Source of the DNA: Gonium pectorale
Lineage: Eukaryota; Chlorophyta; Chlorophyceae; Chlamydomonadales; Volvocaceae
DNA: 64,000 nt
Direction of reading: 5' to 3'
Assembly (NCBI GenBank): GCA_001584585.1
Contig: LSYV01000083.1
Coordinates: 106,151 to 170,150, forward strand
Shown: positions 34,641 through 47,900 of the stretch, piece after piece
Layout of the letters: each line of letters begins with the position of its first letter
Numbering within the stretch: position 1 is the stretch's first letter
Notes under the pieces: generated by a model
What the model saw: the letters and a program-made list of their open reading frames with translations, nothing else
Database searches by the model: none
What the model was told of the DNA's origin: nothing
Translations under genes and position numbers: made by a program

Positions 34641-36216
34641 CCGTGCAGATACCCGCATACTCGCTCTGCTGCATCACGCCTCGATGCCAATTGTGAGCTT
34701 TCCGAGGCCAGTACCTTGCCGAGCGCACGCGACGGGGCGCTGCGTACATCTACAGCGGGCTTCTTTGACGTGTTACACCGCGCTGCCTCGGCGCGTTTCT
34801 CAACTTCGGGATCAAGGCTGGAGTGCGACGTGGTCGCATCCTGCGCACCCCGCCTGGCAGGCCCCTGACATATGGCTGTGCTTACACAGGCGCAGAGCCA
34901 GGCCTTGCTCCAGCTTTTCCGGCTGGACAGCTACCACCACAGCACTCGAGGCAATGGGTAAGCTGCATGTAATGGGATCAGCTGCCGCTTTGTACTGAGC
35001 CACGGCCAACGCAGAGACACGAAACCCGCCGTCTGGCCGTGTCTGCCAACTCAGGCTCAGCCGCGCTTCCGCCAAAATCGCGTGGCTAAAACAGGAACAG
35101 CCACCACCCATGTACGGGTAACAGCAACAAGCGAAGGTCAAACGCAACGCCGCCCACGGTCCGATGTCCAACGGTCCAAGCCAATTCAAGCGAGGCCACG
35201 ACGCGCTGCGTCTCCAGCAGCAGGGTCCTGCCCTCCAAAACTGCACATCCAACAAGCTCTCCCATGTTCCTTGTGTGCGTTAGCAAGTACCTCCGCCGAC
35301 AGTGAGAGGTACAAAAACCACGGCAATGGGCAGATGGCAGCCAGGCGGCCCCCTCCATAGCATCTGCCGCAGACCCGGCGTCTAGCAAGCCCCCAAAAGC
35401 TGACCTTCAGTGGCCTTAGGGGCCCCGAGGCCCGTCACGGAGCCGGCCCCGGCCCCCCTGCCGTCCGGCCCCCACCGGCCCGTCACACGGACTCCTTCCT
35501 GCAGCAGGACGAAACCCACTACCCGCCCACGTTCGTCCCACAGAAAACTCCGTGGGCAGCTCCGTGGGCACGCATACCAGTCACCAGGAGCCCAACCTTT
35601 CCCTGCCCTAAACTTGGTCGGTAGCTCCCGCTACTCTCTAGAGCAGAGCACAAGATACGACACGTGCGCCCTTCCTAGGCCTTGGCTTACCTCAACCCGG
35701 GCGGACGGCACCGACGAGGCCAGGCAACCGCTTTCAGCATGATGCCGCCGCAGCGCGAGACCAGCCCTGCTCCCGATCATGCTCACACGCCGACAGCTGC
35801 AGCGTCCACGAAACCCCAACGGTTCAACTTGACCAGTCATCTAGTTCAGAACCCCGGGACCTAAGATAAGCCCCAGCCCAGCCCGGCCCGGCCCATCGCT
35901 TCGGCACTGGTCGGTGACCGGCCGCACCAGTCCCGCTCACTACATTTCAGCTGAAACTCGAGGCTGGACCTCTTGAGAGCGTTGCGGCAACGACCCCATG
36001 CGCAAGAGTGCAGCGGCAGCAGTGGACATACATAGCCAACTGGCGTATCTGCCAACAGGACTCACAGACCAGAGCCCGTTTCACGAGTAAGGGCGGCTGC
36101 CCCATGCCACGCGCATGGCGGCCCCTACTTCACAGAGGGCAGCAATGCCAGACCAGGCCGGACCGGGTCGCGCGCCTCCCAGCCGGCGGCCGCTATCGCG
36201 CGGCAGCCCCACACGC
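34641..36216. other. Gene-poor region downstream of HST
   Basis: The expected HST 3' UTR plus sequence with no recognisable gene. Open frames on both strands (for example near 34812-35388) lack family resemblance. Confidence 0.4.
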
Positions 36217-38432
36217 TCACAGGAAGGGCAGCAGCGCGTATTCGGCGTAGAAGAGGTTCCAGATCCAGCGGTAGAAGGACGCCACCGCCCCGCGGCTGTA
36301 CCCCGCGCCGTGCAGCTTGAGCGTGCGCAGCGCCAGAACGCAGCCTAGCAGCGCGTGCGCTCCGGCCATGAGCGGCACGTTGAAGGCGTGCGAGTAGGTG
36401 AGCGCCAGCGCCACGGCGCCCAGGTAGTTGGCCATCAGCAGGCCGATGGCTGCGCGGAGGAGGTGTGCGGAGGAGGCACGGGTTGAGGGCGGATTAGGTG
36501 GGCAGAGGGGGTGGGCAAGGCCCGAGGGCGGAGGGGGCGAGAGGGGAGGAGGAGGGGCCACGGGCGGGATATAGAGGGTGCTATGGTGGGGATCAAGAGG
36601 CTGGAGCGCGTTCCCACGCCCGGGGAGGCCCGGGGAGGCGCATGGTTGGTTACGAGATGAGGAAAGGAAAGCGGGGCGTCGGCTGGGGACCGGGTGGCCG
36701 GCGCAATGCGCAGGTTGTGCGCTGCGCGCAGCGACGAGGGCGGTGAGGGGCTGCGCCACGGGCATCCATCTCCGCGCGGCACGCGGCGCGTGTCCCAGCC
36801 AACCCGCCTCTGCTCACCGAGCAGCGCAACGTTGCGCACTCCCAGCCGCGTGGCGAAGGTGGAGATGTTGTTCGCCTGGTCGCCCTCCACGTCGGGCAGG
36901 TCCTTGGTGATGGCAATCACAGTGGCGAAGACCGTCACGAAGATCGTGATGAAGCTGCGGAGTTGCACCGGCACGGGGAGCAGGGGAGCAGGGGAAACCG
37001 CTGTAGGTGCCCATGCCCCAAGCGCCTTTGTACATCGTCACCGCCCTAGCGCCACCATCGACCCCGCCGCGCACGCGCGCGCGCCCGACCGCTGTCCCTC
37101 ATCGGGCCGCCGAGGCCCACGCGCGAACACGACCGCGATCACGCCTCCTCCCCGTGCACGGCCACCCAGAGGGCACACCTGATGGCAGGGCTCCACTCGA
37201 AGGGCAGCCCCAGCGCCGCCCGGGTGGCGCTGTACACCCCAAAGTTGAGCAGGAAGCCGCGCACAGTGGCGATGATGAGGAACGCCGGCACCGCGTACTG
37301 CTTGAGGCGCAGCGGGGGCACGCTGTACACGGTGCCCAGGAAGAGGCCGAAGGTGTAGAGCGAGGTGATGACGGAGCCGAAGTTGGCCGCGACCACGGAC
37401 ACGCCGCCGGCCGCGAGCGACAGGCACAGCGCCCACGCCAGCGCGGGGGAGAGCTCGCCTGCGGGGAGCGGGACGGGGCGAGGAGACCGGGGAGTTGGGG
37501 CGAGGGCGCAAAGGACAGCGCGCGGAGACCGCATGGCCGAAATGCTGGGTCCAAGGGGCTCAGGCAGCGAATTTGAGAGACGAGGAGAGGTGGGAGAGGC
37601 GCGGACAGAGCCTCCGGTACGGAAGCGCACCGTGATGCTGGTTGCCTATGGCCCATAGGCCTGCACAACTGTGAGCACCGTCGCGGGGACGGCAAGTGCC
37701 TGTACGAGCTTTGCAGCGGGCCCAGGGCCCACACCACATTGAGGTGCGCCACAGCCAGGGCATTCCCCACCCAAGATGCTTACCCGACGCCACCGGCAGG
37801 AAGGGCTTGTTCACAACGTCGATGTCCACGTCGTAAATCTGGTTGATGCCCACGATGTAGCCATTTCCGCACAGTAGTGCGACAAGTCCCATCAGGGCCC
37901 GGGGCAGCAGCGCCCAGTCTATGCACTGGGGGTTCTCCAAGAGCACTCTGCGACCATGTGGACACGGCCATGTGGGCACAATGGTTTGGCATTTTGCCAG
38001 GCATCCTTGTAGGATTCTGTTTCCTCGCCCCGCCAGTGCTACCCATCCCGTCCCCTGCATACTTTGCGGTAACAGCGGTGGTGCCGAGAATGGTTCCACG
38101 AATTGTGTGTGGGCGCAGGAACTTCCAGAACGCATTTGGGAAGTTGGCGATCTGCTGTGCGAGGTTGTTCCCATTGCCACCGCTCGGCGCTGGCACTGAC
38201 GCTGCGGATGCAAGGATGGGGAGATGGCGACGACCCGCAGGCGCGGCCTGCACAAGAATTTTCGATGTAAGGAGTGTTCATGTACATGAATTGGGCAGCC
38301 ACCGTCCACACGAGCGCGACCCACTGGGGTGAAAGCGATGCGCCGTCCGCGAACGGAGACAACCGGGCTCGGCCGTGATGTGGAAGCCGGCGATAGCATT
38401 GATCCTCTTCCAGTACTGCAGCAGACTTCCAT
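36217..38432 (-). CDS. HST: Homogentisate solanesyltransferase (plastid)
   Basis: Six exons, 38432-38325, 38247-38063, 37947-37784, 37458-37179, 36954-36818 and 36449-36217, splice in phase to 368 residues. HST condenses homogentisate with a solanesyl-type diphosphate, the committed step to plastoquinone-9, in the plastid envelope. Both Asp-rich motifs of this UbiA-type prenyltransferase are intact: NQIYDVDID at about 133-141 and KDLPDVEGD at about 263-271. HST rather than tocopherol-type HPT is favoured by [54 protein letters not shown] and the ending [14 protein letters not shown]. The first 60 or so residues are rich in Ser, Arg, Pro and Ala and poor in acidic residues, fitting a transit peptide. 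The start at 38432 and exon 1 rest on composition and phase, and are less certain than the rest. Confidence 0.92.
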
Positions 38433-38942
38433 GGTGACTTGTCGAGCGAGTAGGGTCGGTGTTTTGTGGTTATGGGAGCACCATGCGAGTAACTCACGCC
38501 AGTTGATTACACCGGAAGAGACTAATGAGTGGAATGATCCACACCAAACGCGGCTCCCGAACCCAATCAATTCGCGCCACTCGTCAACTGCACGAGGCCC
38601 TATGCACGGCCCCGTTACACGCCCGCTGCCCCCCTGAGCCGCACCAGTATAACTGAGCGGGTCCACGCACGTGTACAACCAGCGAAACTCCCGGTACAAA
38701 GGAGGCAGTCCTTCTGGCAGCCTGGCTTTACACCTGGTCCACCCGTATCCTCAGTGGTGCCAAGCCGGCCGGTACACCCAGCTCGCGGATTGCCTCTTTA
38801 CCCAAGCCACCTCTGCATGCCAGACAACCTCCATTTATCACCTCACATCCTGGACGCGCCACAGAGAAAGCCGGGGGCGTCGCCCGCCCTCATAGCCACA
38901 CCCAAGTCGCAACTCCAGCTCGCTGTCCGGGGCGCGAGCTGC
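38433..38942. other. Spacer between CCAR-like 3' end and HST start
   Basis: About 510 bases separating two tandem minus-strand genes. It should hold the HST promoter and the 3' UTR of the CCAR-like gene; no motif stands out. Confidence 0.45.
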
Positions 38943-41900
38943 TCACTTGTTCTCCGCCGGCACCTCCGAACCTTCCCGGTGTCCGTCCGCCGCCGCCTCC
39001 TCGCCGCCCGCAGCCGCCGCTGGCTGCATGTTGGTGTGCTGAGAGGGCGGCTCGGAGCCTTCCTTGCCGGAGGCGTGGTCCGACTTCACCTCCTTGTCCG
39101 TCAACTCCCGATAGTACAACTTGTCGCCTGCGGAGGCCAGGCGCGGGGCTTTTGTCGGCAGGCTTGCTGGGGGCGTGTCCAAGCCCCCAACTGGAGGGCC
39201 CAATTGATGCCGCAAGCGTGTAGCATATGACGCACGGGTGGAAGCAGGCTCTTGGGCTTCTCAACAGAGAGGATGATCTTGTTGCAGTCCCCACACCTTC
39301 ACCCCGATCATTTGTGACCACCCGTCTTGCAGGGTGAGGATACCAAAACATGCGTTGCCCTCTCGCGCACGCCCCCGGCAGCTCACACCCACCCTTGAAG
39401 CGGCAGCCGGGCCCCACTTCCTCGTATCCCCCGCGCGCCAGCTCCCGCACGAGGCGGTGCGGCAGGCTGAGCCCCAGGTTGTGCAGCAGCTTGCGCAGGT
39501 CGTCGGTGCGGATGTAGCCGCAGCCGGTGCGGTCAAAGAACCTGCGGGCGGGACGGGACGGGGCGCAAGGCACACACGCCACCAGAAGATCGCGCAAGCA
39601 CCAACTTTGACGGGCGCCAGCGGCTCGTCATGGGCGGACAACCCTGCTCGTCATGGTGGGCGAGCCCCTGACGTGCGTCCCCCCACACGCCGGTTGCCAT
39701 ATAACACACAAACACAGCGGCACGCCGGCCGAATCGCACAACATGCCCTGATCGACAGCGGCCCAACCGACAGCCCAACGGCCGCATCGTACGGAACCCT
39801 ACCTGAAGGCCAGCAGTAGGTTGGCGTCCGTGATATACCTCCTCCGCTTACGCTCCTTCTCCTTCTCGCGCTCCCGTTCCTTCTCCTTCTCCCTCTCCCG
39901 CTCCTTGTCCTTCTCCCTTTCCCTGCTCTCCCGCTCTGCCCTGGAATCCTTGGGGTCGCGCGACGAGGAGCGGCCGCCGCTGCGGCTGCCGCCCGCGGGC
40001 TCCTTCGCAGAGTCCTTGGCGTCTCCTTTGGTGGGCGAGGCCACGGGCGCTGGCGCGGCTGGTGCCGGGGGCGGAGGCGGCGGTGGCGGCGTGGGCGGCC
40101 CTTGCTTCTGGTCCTCAATGTCCATGTCCTATGGGGGCAAGGGCAGATAGGCACAGAACGAGAAGGGATTCAAAGGCGGCATTCGGGTGTAAGCCAATGC
40201 TAACCGCCTGGGCTCACTCATAACTGAAGTGGCCTGCGATATAAGTAGGACACGGCGACAGCGGGAGAAGAGTGGATGGGCGAGGCAGTGCGGAGGGTGC
40301 ACCCTGAGCCCGTTCAAGTCGGCTCAGCCGTCCTGGTTTTGACGACGGGGTGGGAACGCCGTGGGACCTAAGTACCACAAGCATACCTCAGCAGCCGGCT
40401 CCTCCTCCTTCACAGCCGCCGCCGCGGCAGCGTCCGGCTCTGCCTGCTGAGGAGCCTCTGCCGCAGCGTGCTCCTCCTTCACAGCCGCCTCCTCCATCTT
40501 CACCTCCGTTGCGTCGGCAGCTGCCGCCTCCGGCGCCGCCGCAGCGGCGGCCTCCTCGGCGGCCGGCTGCTCGTCCTTCACCTCTGCGGCCTCGGCGTCT
40601 GCTTCCGCCGGCTTCGCAGCCTCCGCGGCGTCGCTGGCCTCGGCTTCGGCCCGAGGCTCCTCCTCCTCGTCCTCCTCCTCCGCTGCAGCCTGCTTTGCGC
40701 CCTTGCGGCCCTTCCCGCCGCGGCCGCCGCGGCCGCGCCCACGCGTCGGCGCCTTCGTTGCAGAACACACGGGCGCAGAAGGGCACGGGGGATGCGGACG
40801 GGTGAAGCCAGCGCGTGGTGCACGTCCTGGAAAACGCACACATGACTGGGTCTACCCGACCCCAACAACCTGCCGTGACTGCATTGAAAGGGACGATGGG
40901 CAGCGCACGTGGCTGCAGTAACCGCCCCTCGAGCACCCTCACCGCACGGCCCTTCGCCTTGCCCTTTGCCGCAGGCTTGGCGGCTTTCTCTTCCTCCGCC
41001 GGCACCTCCTCCGCCTCCGCCTCCGCGTCGGCGGCCGCCTCGGCCGCCTCAGCAGACTCCGGCTGAGAGGCAGACTCCGGCTGCACTGCAGCTTCCGCTG
41101 GGGCTGCCTCCGCAGGCACCGCCTCCGTCTTCGCGTCCGCCATGTCGGCATCGGCCGTCGCGACGGAGGCGTCGGCAGTGGTCGCAGCAGCGTCATCCAC
41201 CGGGTCCGCCACGCCCTGTTACGTGGACAGCGCGCCATGGAGCAACTCACTCGCCACGTTTCCAACATCCCAACATGGGGCAGCGCTTGGCAGGGCCAAC
41301 ATGGCCAACATTACCAGCATCGACCTCCATATCACTAAGCGCTATGCTCAGATCCGGACTCTGATACGTGCGTACAGACAAAGTACGGCACAGAAGTGGG
41401 GCATAGCCAAGCGCACCTCGCCGCGCGGCTTCTTGGCGTCCTTCTGCTCCTCGGGGCCCTGGCTGCCCGCCCGCCCGTCCTCGCCTGCGGCGCTGCCCTC
41501 TCCCCGCCCGCGCTTGCCGGAGGCCTGGGCCGGCTGGCTGGCCTCGGCGGCACCAGCCGCAGCCGGAACCGAAGCCGCAGGAGCCGATGGGGCCGCCGGG
41601 GGTGGCGCCAGCGCCGCCTCCCTGGTGCGGGCGAGCGTGCAGCAGGGAGGAGGCCGGTGGGCAGCGGGACGGCACGGGACATGTCAGGGCACCCGGCGCG
41701 CAAGTGACGCGGCATGAGGCTGGCCGCTGCTCCAGGAGGCGAAGGTCGCGCAGCCGTTTCTTCGGGCAATTAGCAAAGATCTTCTGTGCGAAGAGCACCA
41801 GGCCGTTGAGGCACCTGAAAAGCCCATGCAAAGGGGCTGTCTCTTCATCTTGTCCCAAAGCGGTCCCCTGCGCCCAGTTCGCCTCCCCTCGCAGCTCCCA

Positions 41901-44900
41901 ACCATCCATCCGTCCAACCGTATCCCGACTCAACGCAGCGCACCGCGCTGCACCTGAACGTCGCGATTCGCGCCTCTCCGTCGACACCACCCAGCCCCTG
42001 CCCCCTTCCCAAGTCCCGCCGCACCCTAAAACCCCCTCATACCAGCCGCTCAGTCGCGTTGACATTGCGATGTGACATGCTGCTTACAACTCCACAAGAC
42101 TGTCACAGGATCATCGGCTCTTCACTGTACTTCGGTGTCACGCGTCATGACACCCGTTTGTCCATGTTAGCTATACCTCTCCCCAGCACCCACCCCCCGC
42201 CTCAGGGGCCGCACCTCTCCGCCATCAGCGCGTTGAACACGGCGCCGCCGTACTCGCGGCTGAGCATGTCGTTGAAGCACTCGGCGAAGACCGACAGCTC
42301 AAAGGTGGGCTCGTCGCGATCGCTCTCATCGTAGTCCAGCAGGCCGTGCAGGCTGATGGAGAAGGTCTTGACGCGCTCCGCGCCCGGCCCCGCGCGGCCG
42401 CGCAGCTGGATGCCTGGCTCCTCGGGCAGGGGCTGGGTTGGCGCGGGGACGTGCACCGGGGCGGCGGCTGCGTACGGAACAGCACGACAGGGCGGGATGC
42501 GGGGTAAAGGGGGGTCAGAAGACTGAGGAGATGTTCTTACTACAGAAGCCTGAGGCGCATGCCATCCTGAGTTGGCTCAAGTCGTCGAAGGCCGAGTAGC
42601 GGTAACCTCCCAACGTCCCTTCGCGGGGTGAAGGGGGGAGACGACGGGGTTCTGATGCAGATGATGAGGCACTCAGAACTGAGAGGAGATGTGGACATGG
42701 CATGGACGAGTTCACACAGGCGGGCGGCATGCGTGAACTGAGGGTGTGTAGGGAGCGGCCAGGGATGCGAGGGGCGCTCCGGCAGTGACTGGGTGCAGGG
42801 CCCAACGCGCAGCCGCGCCGTCGAGGCGGCGTGTCCGTTGGGGCTGGTAGCTGCATACGTATGCAGGAGGGTGGACATGCAAGGTGAGGGCATGAGCCTC
42901 AAGAGTGTGATGCAAGGGGGCCCATCCCGTCACACCCCGCCACGCACCAGCCGCACCGTCTGCCTTGCTGCTGCTGCCAACCTTGTCCTCCTTGCCGTCC
43001 TCCTTGGCCTCCTCTTTGGCCTCCTCTTTGGCCTCCTCCTTGACCCCCTCCTTAGCCTCCTCCTTAGCCTCCGCGTTGCCGTCGTCCTTGGCGGCGTCCG
43101 CCATATCGGCATCCTCCGCCTTGCCGCCCTCCGCCGTGTCCGCCGGCGCTGCGGCAGCAGCGGCGTCCTTGTCCTTGGCAACCGCCGCCGCTGCATCAGT
43201 AGCGTTCTCCTCACCCTTCTTGTCCTCCTTGCCGTCCTTGGGCTTCTCCTCCTTGTCCTTGGGGTGGTTCTCCTTGTGCCCATCCTTTGGACCGTCCTTG
43301 TCCTTGTGCGAGTGTCCATCATCCTTCGGCTTGTCGTCTTTGGCCGACTTATCCTTATCCTTGTCCTTGTCGGACGGGCCGTCCTTGTCCTTCTTGGCGC
43401 TGGCTTCCTCCTGCAAGAGCGCGCAGCGCACGCCCAAGATCGCAAGGAGGCCGGTCAGGTCACGAGGGCTGTTCCAGGAGCTACCATACAAAGGGCGCCT
43501 TGGAAAGTTACATGGCAACATGGGCGCCCTGCAGCCCTCTAGCTGCGCACCCCAGGGCGGAGGGACCACTCGGAATCCGCGCTGCCCGGAGAGCGCAACC
43601 CAACATCAGCCGATACAAACCAGTGGGTTCCTGATACCTCCTGACCACGCTACCCTTGGGGCCGAGAAGAAAACCCCGCCCGCATCTTGCGCCCTCGCTG
43701 TAACGCGCCGCCCCGCCACCCTTCACCCGCCGGGCTCTCCCCCTCACACACCTTCTTCTTGGCGTCCGCCTCCAGTGCCGCCCGCTGCTGCTTGAACGCC
43801 TGCTGCTGGCGCGCCTCCTCGGGCCAGGCCTCAGGCCCCGCCACGCAGGCGTCGGGCACGGCCGCGAACAGCACCACCACCTCCTGGCGGCTCGGGTCCG
43901 ACAGCGCGGCCGCGGCCGAGGCGCCGTCGGCCGCCGGCCGCGAGTAGGCGAGGTCGCAGACGCGCAGCCAGCTGCTGCAGGCCGACAGGTCCACGCCGGC
44001 CTGCTCCTTGACGTGGCGCACGCAGGCGCGGATGAGGCCGCCGTCCTCCCTGCGCCAGGCAGCCAGCGAGCAAGCGAGCGAGTGTGCGGGCGTGCCCCGT
44101 AAAAGAGAGGCCCTGGTCGCGTCAGTCGCGACACAGGGGCCACGACGCGAACAACGGTTGGCGACGCAACTGGGCCATACCATATGAACCTAGAACGGGC
44201 ACCAGCCCACTACCGCCGTTTCTGCGGTAGCCGCCCGGATTCAACAATGCAAGGACTGCGGGCCGCCTATCGCCACCGCTCGTCCCTCCCTCCCCGCCCC
44301 CCCCCCCCGCACCTGTCCGGCTCGCCGCCGTCCAGCTCCGGGTCCCAGGGGCCCCCTAGCGCCCCCAGCACGCCCCGCTGCTTGCCGCCGCCTTCCTTGC
44401 CCTCCTCGCCCGAGCCGCCCGCCGGCCGGCTGAAGCGCGCGGCCACGAACTTGAGCGCGTTGAGCAGGTGCGAGCCGCCCTCGTGGTGGGGCCCCGCGAG
44501 CACGTCCTGGCGCATGGGCTGCGTGAGGCCCTGCAGCAGCAGCACCTGCGGGCCAGGCCGGGCCGGGGCAGGGGAGTTTGCAGAGAAGGGTGTGGGTAAT
44601 GAAGTTGGGTGTGTGTGTGGGGGGGGCGTCGGAGCGGGCCGAGAGAGCCGCAGGCGGCATGACGCCTGCCGGGATGGGCGGGCTGCCTCATAGAGGCTAG
44701 CGGACGAGCCCAACCCGATAGCCGCATCGCCCGATGCGCGCCCGCCCGACCAACAGCAACAACACCCGCAGGAGCAGCAACACAGACCGTCCCCGTAACG
44801 GCCACGTATAGACCAGCTTCACGGACGAGCAAACGAACAGTCCGCCGTGCAACAAACGGCGATGCACACACACACGCCCGCAAGCGTGCACGCTCACCTT

Positions 44901-47900
44901 GGCCACGTACTTGACTCCAGAGTACGGCACGACCGCGCCGGTCTCCCCGGCCGCGCCGCCCGACGCGGCCACGACCGCCGCCGCGGGTCCCGCGCCGCCG
45001 CGCGTCAGGTCCTGCTCATGGTCGTACCGCACGTGACGGTCCAGTGGCAGCAGGCTGACGCCCAGGCTGTCCAGGGGGCCCGCCGGCGCGCGCACCCAGC
45101 TGCACACGAGGCGGCGGAAGTCGTACGGCACGGTCAGGTGCGAGTGGCGGCGCTGCAGCTCCAGGTAGTCCCGCTCCAGGGTGGTCACGCAGTACGACGG
45201 CACGCGGACGCCGTACTCGGGGCCCTTGGGGCGCGGCGCCGACGCTGGCGCGGGGGTNNNNNNNNNNNNNNNNNNNNNNNNNNNNNNNNNNNNNNNNNNN
45301 NNNNNNNNNNNNNNNNNNNNNNNNNNNNNNNNNNNNNNNNNNNNNNNNNNNNNNNNNNNNNNNNNNNNNNNNNNNNNNNNNNNNNNNNNNNNNNNNNNNN
45401 NNNNNNNNNNNNNNNNNNNNNNNNNNNNNNNNNNNNNNNNNNNNNNNNNNNNNNNNNNNNNNNNNNNNNNNNNNNNNNNNNNNNNNNNNNNNNNNNNNNN
45501 NNNNNNNNNNNNNNNNNNNNNNNNNNNNNNNNNNNNNNNNNNNNNNNNNNNNNNNNNNNNNNNNNNNNNNNNNNNNNNNNNNNNNNNNNNNNNNNNNNNN
45601 NNNNNCTTCGTCCTGCGGAGTGGTGTTTGTGGTTGTGGTGGCGGCATTGTAAGGTGTCAGTTCTGCATGAATGCATGCTCACTCACGCACACTCGCGTGC
45701 TTTTGTGAGGTCACATATGCCAGCAGCTAAGCAATGAGCTGCATGCCAGTAGCATGCTGTGCACCAACCCGGCTCGCTCACCCAACCGTGTAGCCTTCCG
45801 CGACACCACCACACCAACGGCAGACCGCACATGCACCCCTCCAAACCGCCAGTTTCAGCGCCAGACAATCAAAGCCAACCTCCGGCCCCGAAACTGGCCT
45901 CACCCTGTCGCGCCTCGCCGGCACCGGCGGCGAGGGCCGCCGGTCCCGATCCCGGTCGCGCGAGGACGGCGCCGCGCGGTCCCGGTCACGCTCTCCGCCA
46001 CGGTCCCGCGCGTCGCGCGACTCGCGATCCCGGAACTCCCGGTCGCGGTCGCGATCCCGCGGGTCGCGCTCCCGGTCCCGGAAGTCCCGGTCGCGATCCC
46101 GGAAGTCGCGGTCACGCTCCCGGAAGTCTCGCGGCGGCGGCGGGCCGCCGCGCATGGGCGGCGGCGGCCCTCGGTCGTCGTAGTCCCGCCGGCCGCCAGG
46201 CCCCATGCCCATCGGCGGCCCGCGCCCGCGGTCATCATCGCGCATCGGCGGCCCGCCCATGGGGCCCCCAGGGCCGGGGCCGTAGGGCCCGGGCCTGCCC
46301 ATGCCGGGCAGAGGACCTGGCGGGCCGCTCATGGGTCCGCCCATGGGAGCCCCCAGGGGCCCGCCTGGGCCGCGCCCGGGAGGCCCGCCCAACGGCATCG
46401 CCCCCGGACCCATGGGCCCGGCGCCTCCGGGACCCCCGGGGCCCGGGGGGAAGTAGCGAGACGGCACCTGTGGTGCACCGCCGGTGGGGCCGGGGCCCGG
46501 CAGGGCCGCGGGACCGCCCGCGCCAGGGCCGCGAGTCGAAGGCGAGGTGGCGGACGGAACCGACGAGCCCACCGCTGTGGGGGAGGGGGCATGAATGCCG
46601 ACAGGCGGGGAGGGAGTCGTGTCAAGCGGGGCGCTCACGTCCCCTCAAACGCAGCGATACGCAGCAGCCGGGCAGCCCCGGGAGGGGTCGTCGTGACCGC
46701 AGTCACCGGCAAGCGGCAAGTAGCAGCCATGCGGACAAGAGGCAGAGGGGCTCACCGCCGTAGCCGCCAGCAACGCCCAGAGTCTTGGGCGCGTTGTAGC
46801 TGCTTGTGCCGTAGGCAGGCTGCGCAGCGGCGGGCGCCACGGGCTGCTGCGCGGCGGGTTTGGCGGCAGCCCCGTAGGCCGGCGTGGCCCCATACGGGGT
46901 CGCCCCGTACTGGCCCTGCAACGGAAGGAACAGAGGATCAAAAACTGGTGAACACTCTCGCGTGGCGCATGTGCAGCCCCCGACATTCCAATTCCAGGAA
47001 GCATCGGTAGGTGTATTCCTCGAAACGTGCCCCGTAACCCCCATCCCGGTTTACGTCGAGGGTAGGAGCTTCATGTGCTGGCTGTGCTCGCGCGTCAGAT
47101 CTACTTTCATATATTTCATACCCATACACGCCCTCATGCTGATTGCAGGCTCCCATTTGGCCGACTTGCTCGTTTGCATAATGTGAGGATTCCGAGCATG
47201 CCACCTATCATACGCCTCCCTTGCTCCAAGATGCTCCAAGATGCCCCGCGTAGCCCGCACCTGGGCACCTCCAGTCCCAGACGGCCGGTTTGCTCCATAC
47301 GCTCCACCGCCACCCGGCGCCGCCTGTAGTCCCGGCGGGCCCGCCGCCGGTCCAGCGGCGCTCGAAGGCGCGACCTGTCCGTAGCCGCCCGCCTTCTGCC
47401 CGGCGACCCCCGCGCTGCCGCCGGCCCCATAGGCCGCGGGCCCCTGCCCAGCGGCCCCCGTGGCGCCGTACGATGCGCCCGTGCCGTACGATGGGCCTGC
47501 CGTCGCGGGCTTCATCCCGCCTGCGGTCTGCTGAGCCGTGGCCGCCGCACCGTAGCCCACCTGCTGCTGCGCCGTCGACCCGTAGGCGCTCGGCTGCTGC
47601 TGCTGCTGTGACGGCACCGAGCCGTACCCGCCCTGCGGCTGCGGCCCCGCCGGTGCCGCGTAGTTGCCCTGTTGCTGCTGCTGGGACGCCACGCCGTAGG
47701 CGCTCTGCTGGTGCGAGGACGCCGCTGCCGAGCTCCCATACCCGGCAGGCTGCTGCGCCGAGCTGCCGTAGCCACCCTGCTGCTGGTCGTAGCCGCCCTG
47801 GGCCTGGGCCGCCTGGCCCGATGTCACGCCGTACGTGGATCCGGCACTGCCGTACGCACCGGCAGCGCTGGCGCCGCCGGTAGCTCCATACTTGGAAGCC

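Noticed and set aside
45754..47010. 418-codon plus-strand open frame rich in Arg, Pro and Ala
   Set aside because: Antisense of the Gly/Pro and RD/RE-rich CCAR-like exon.
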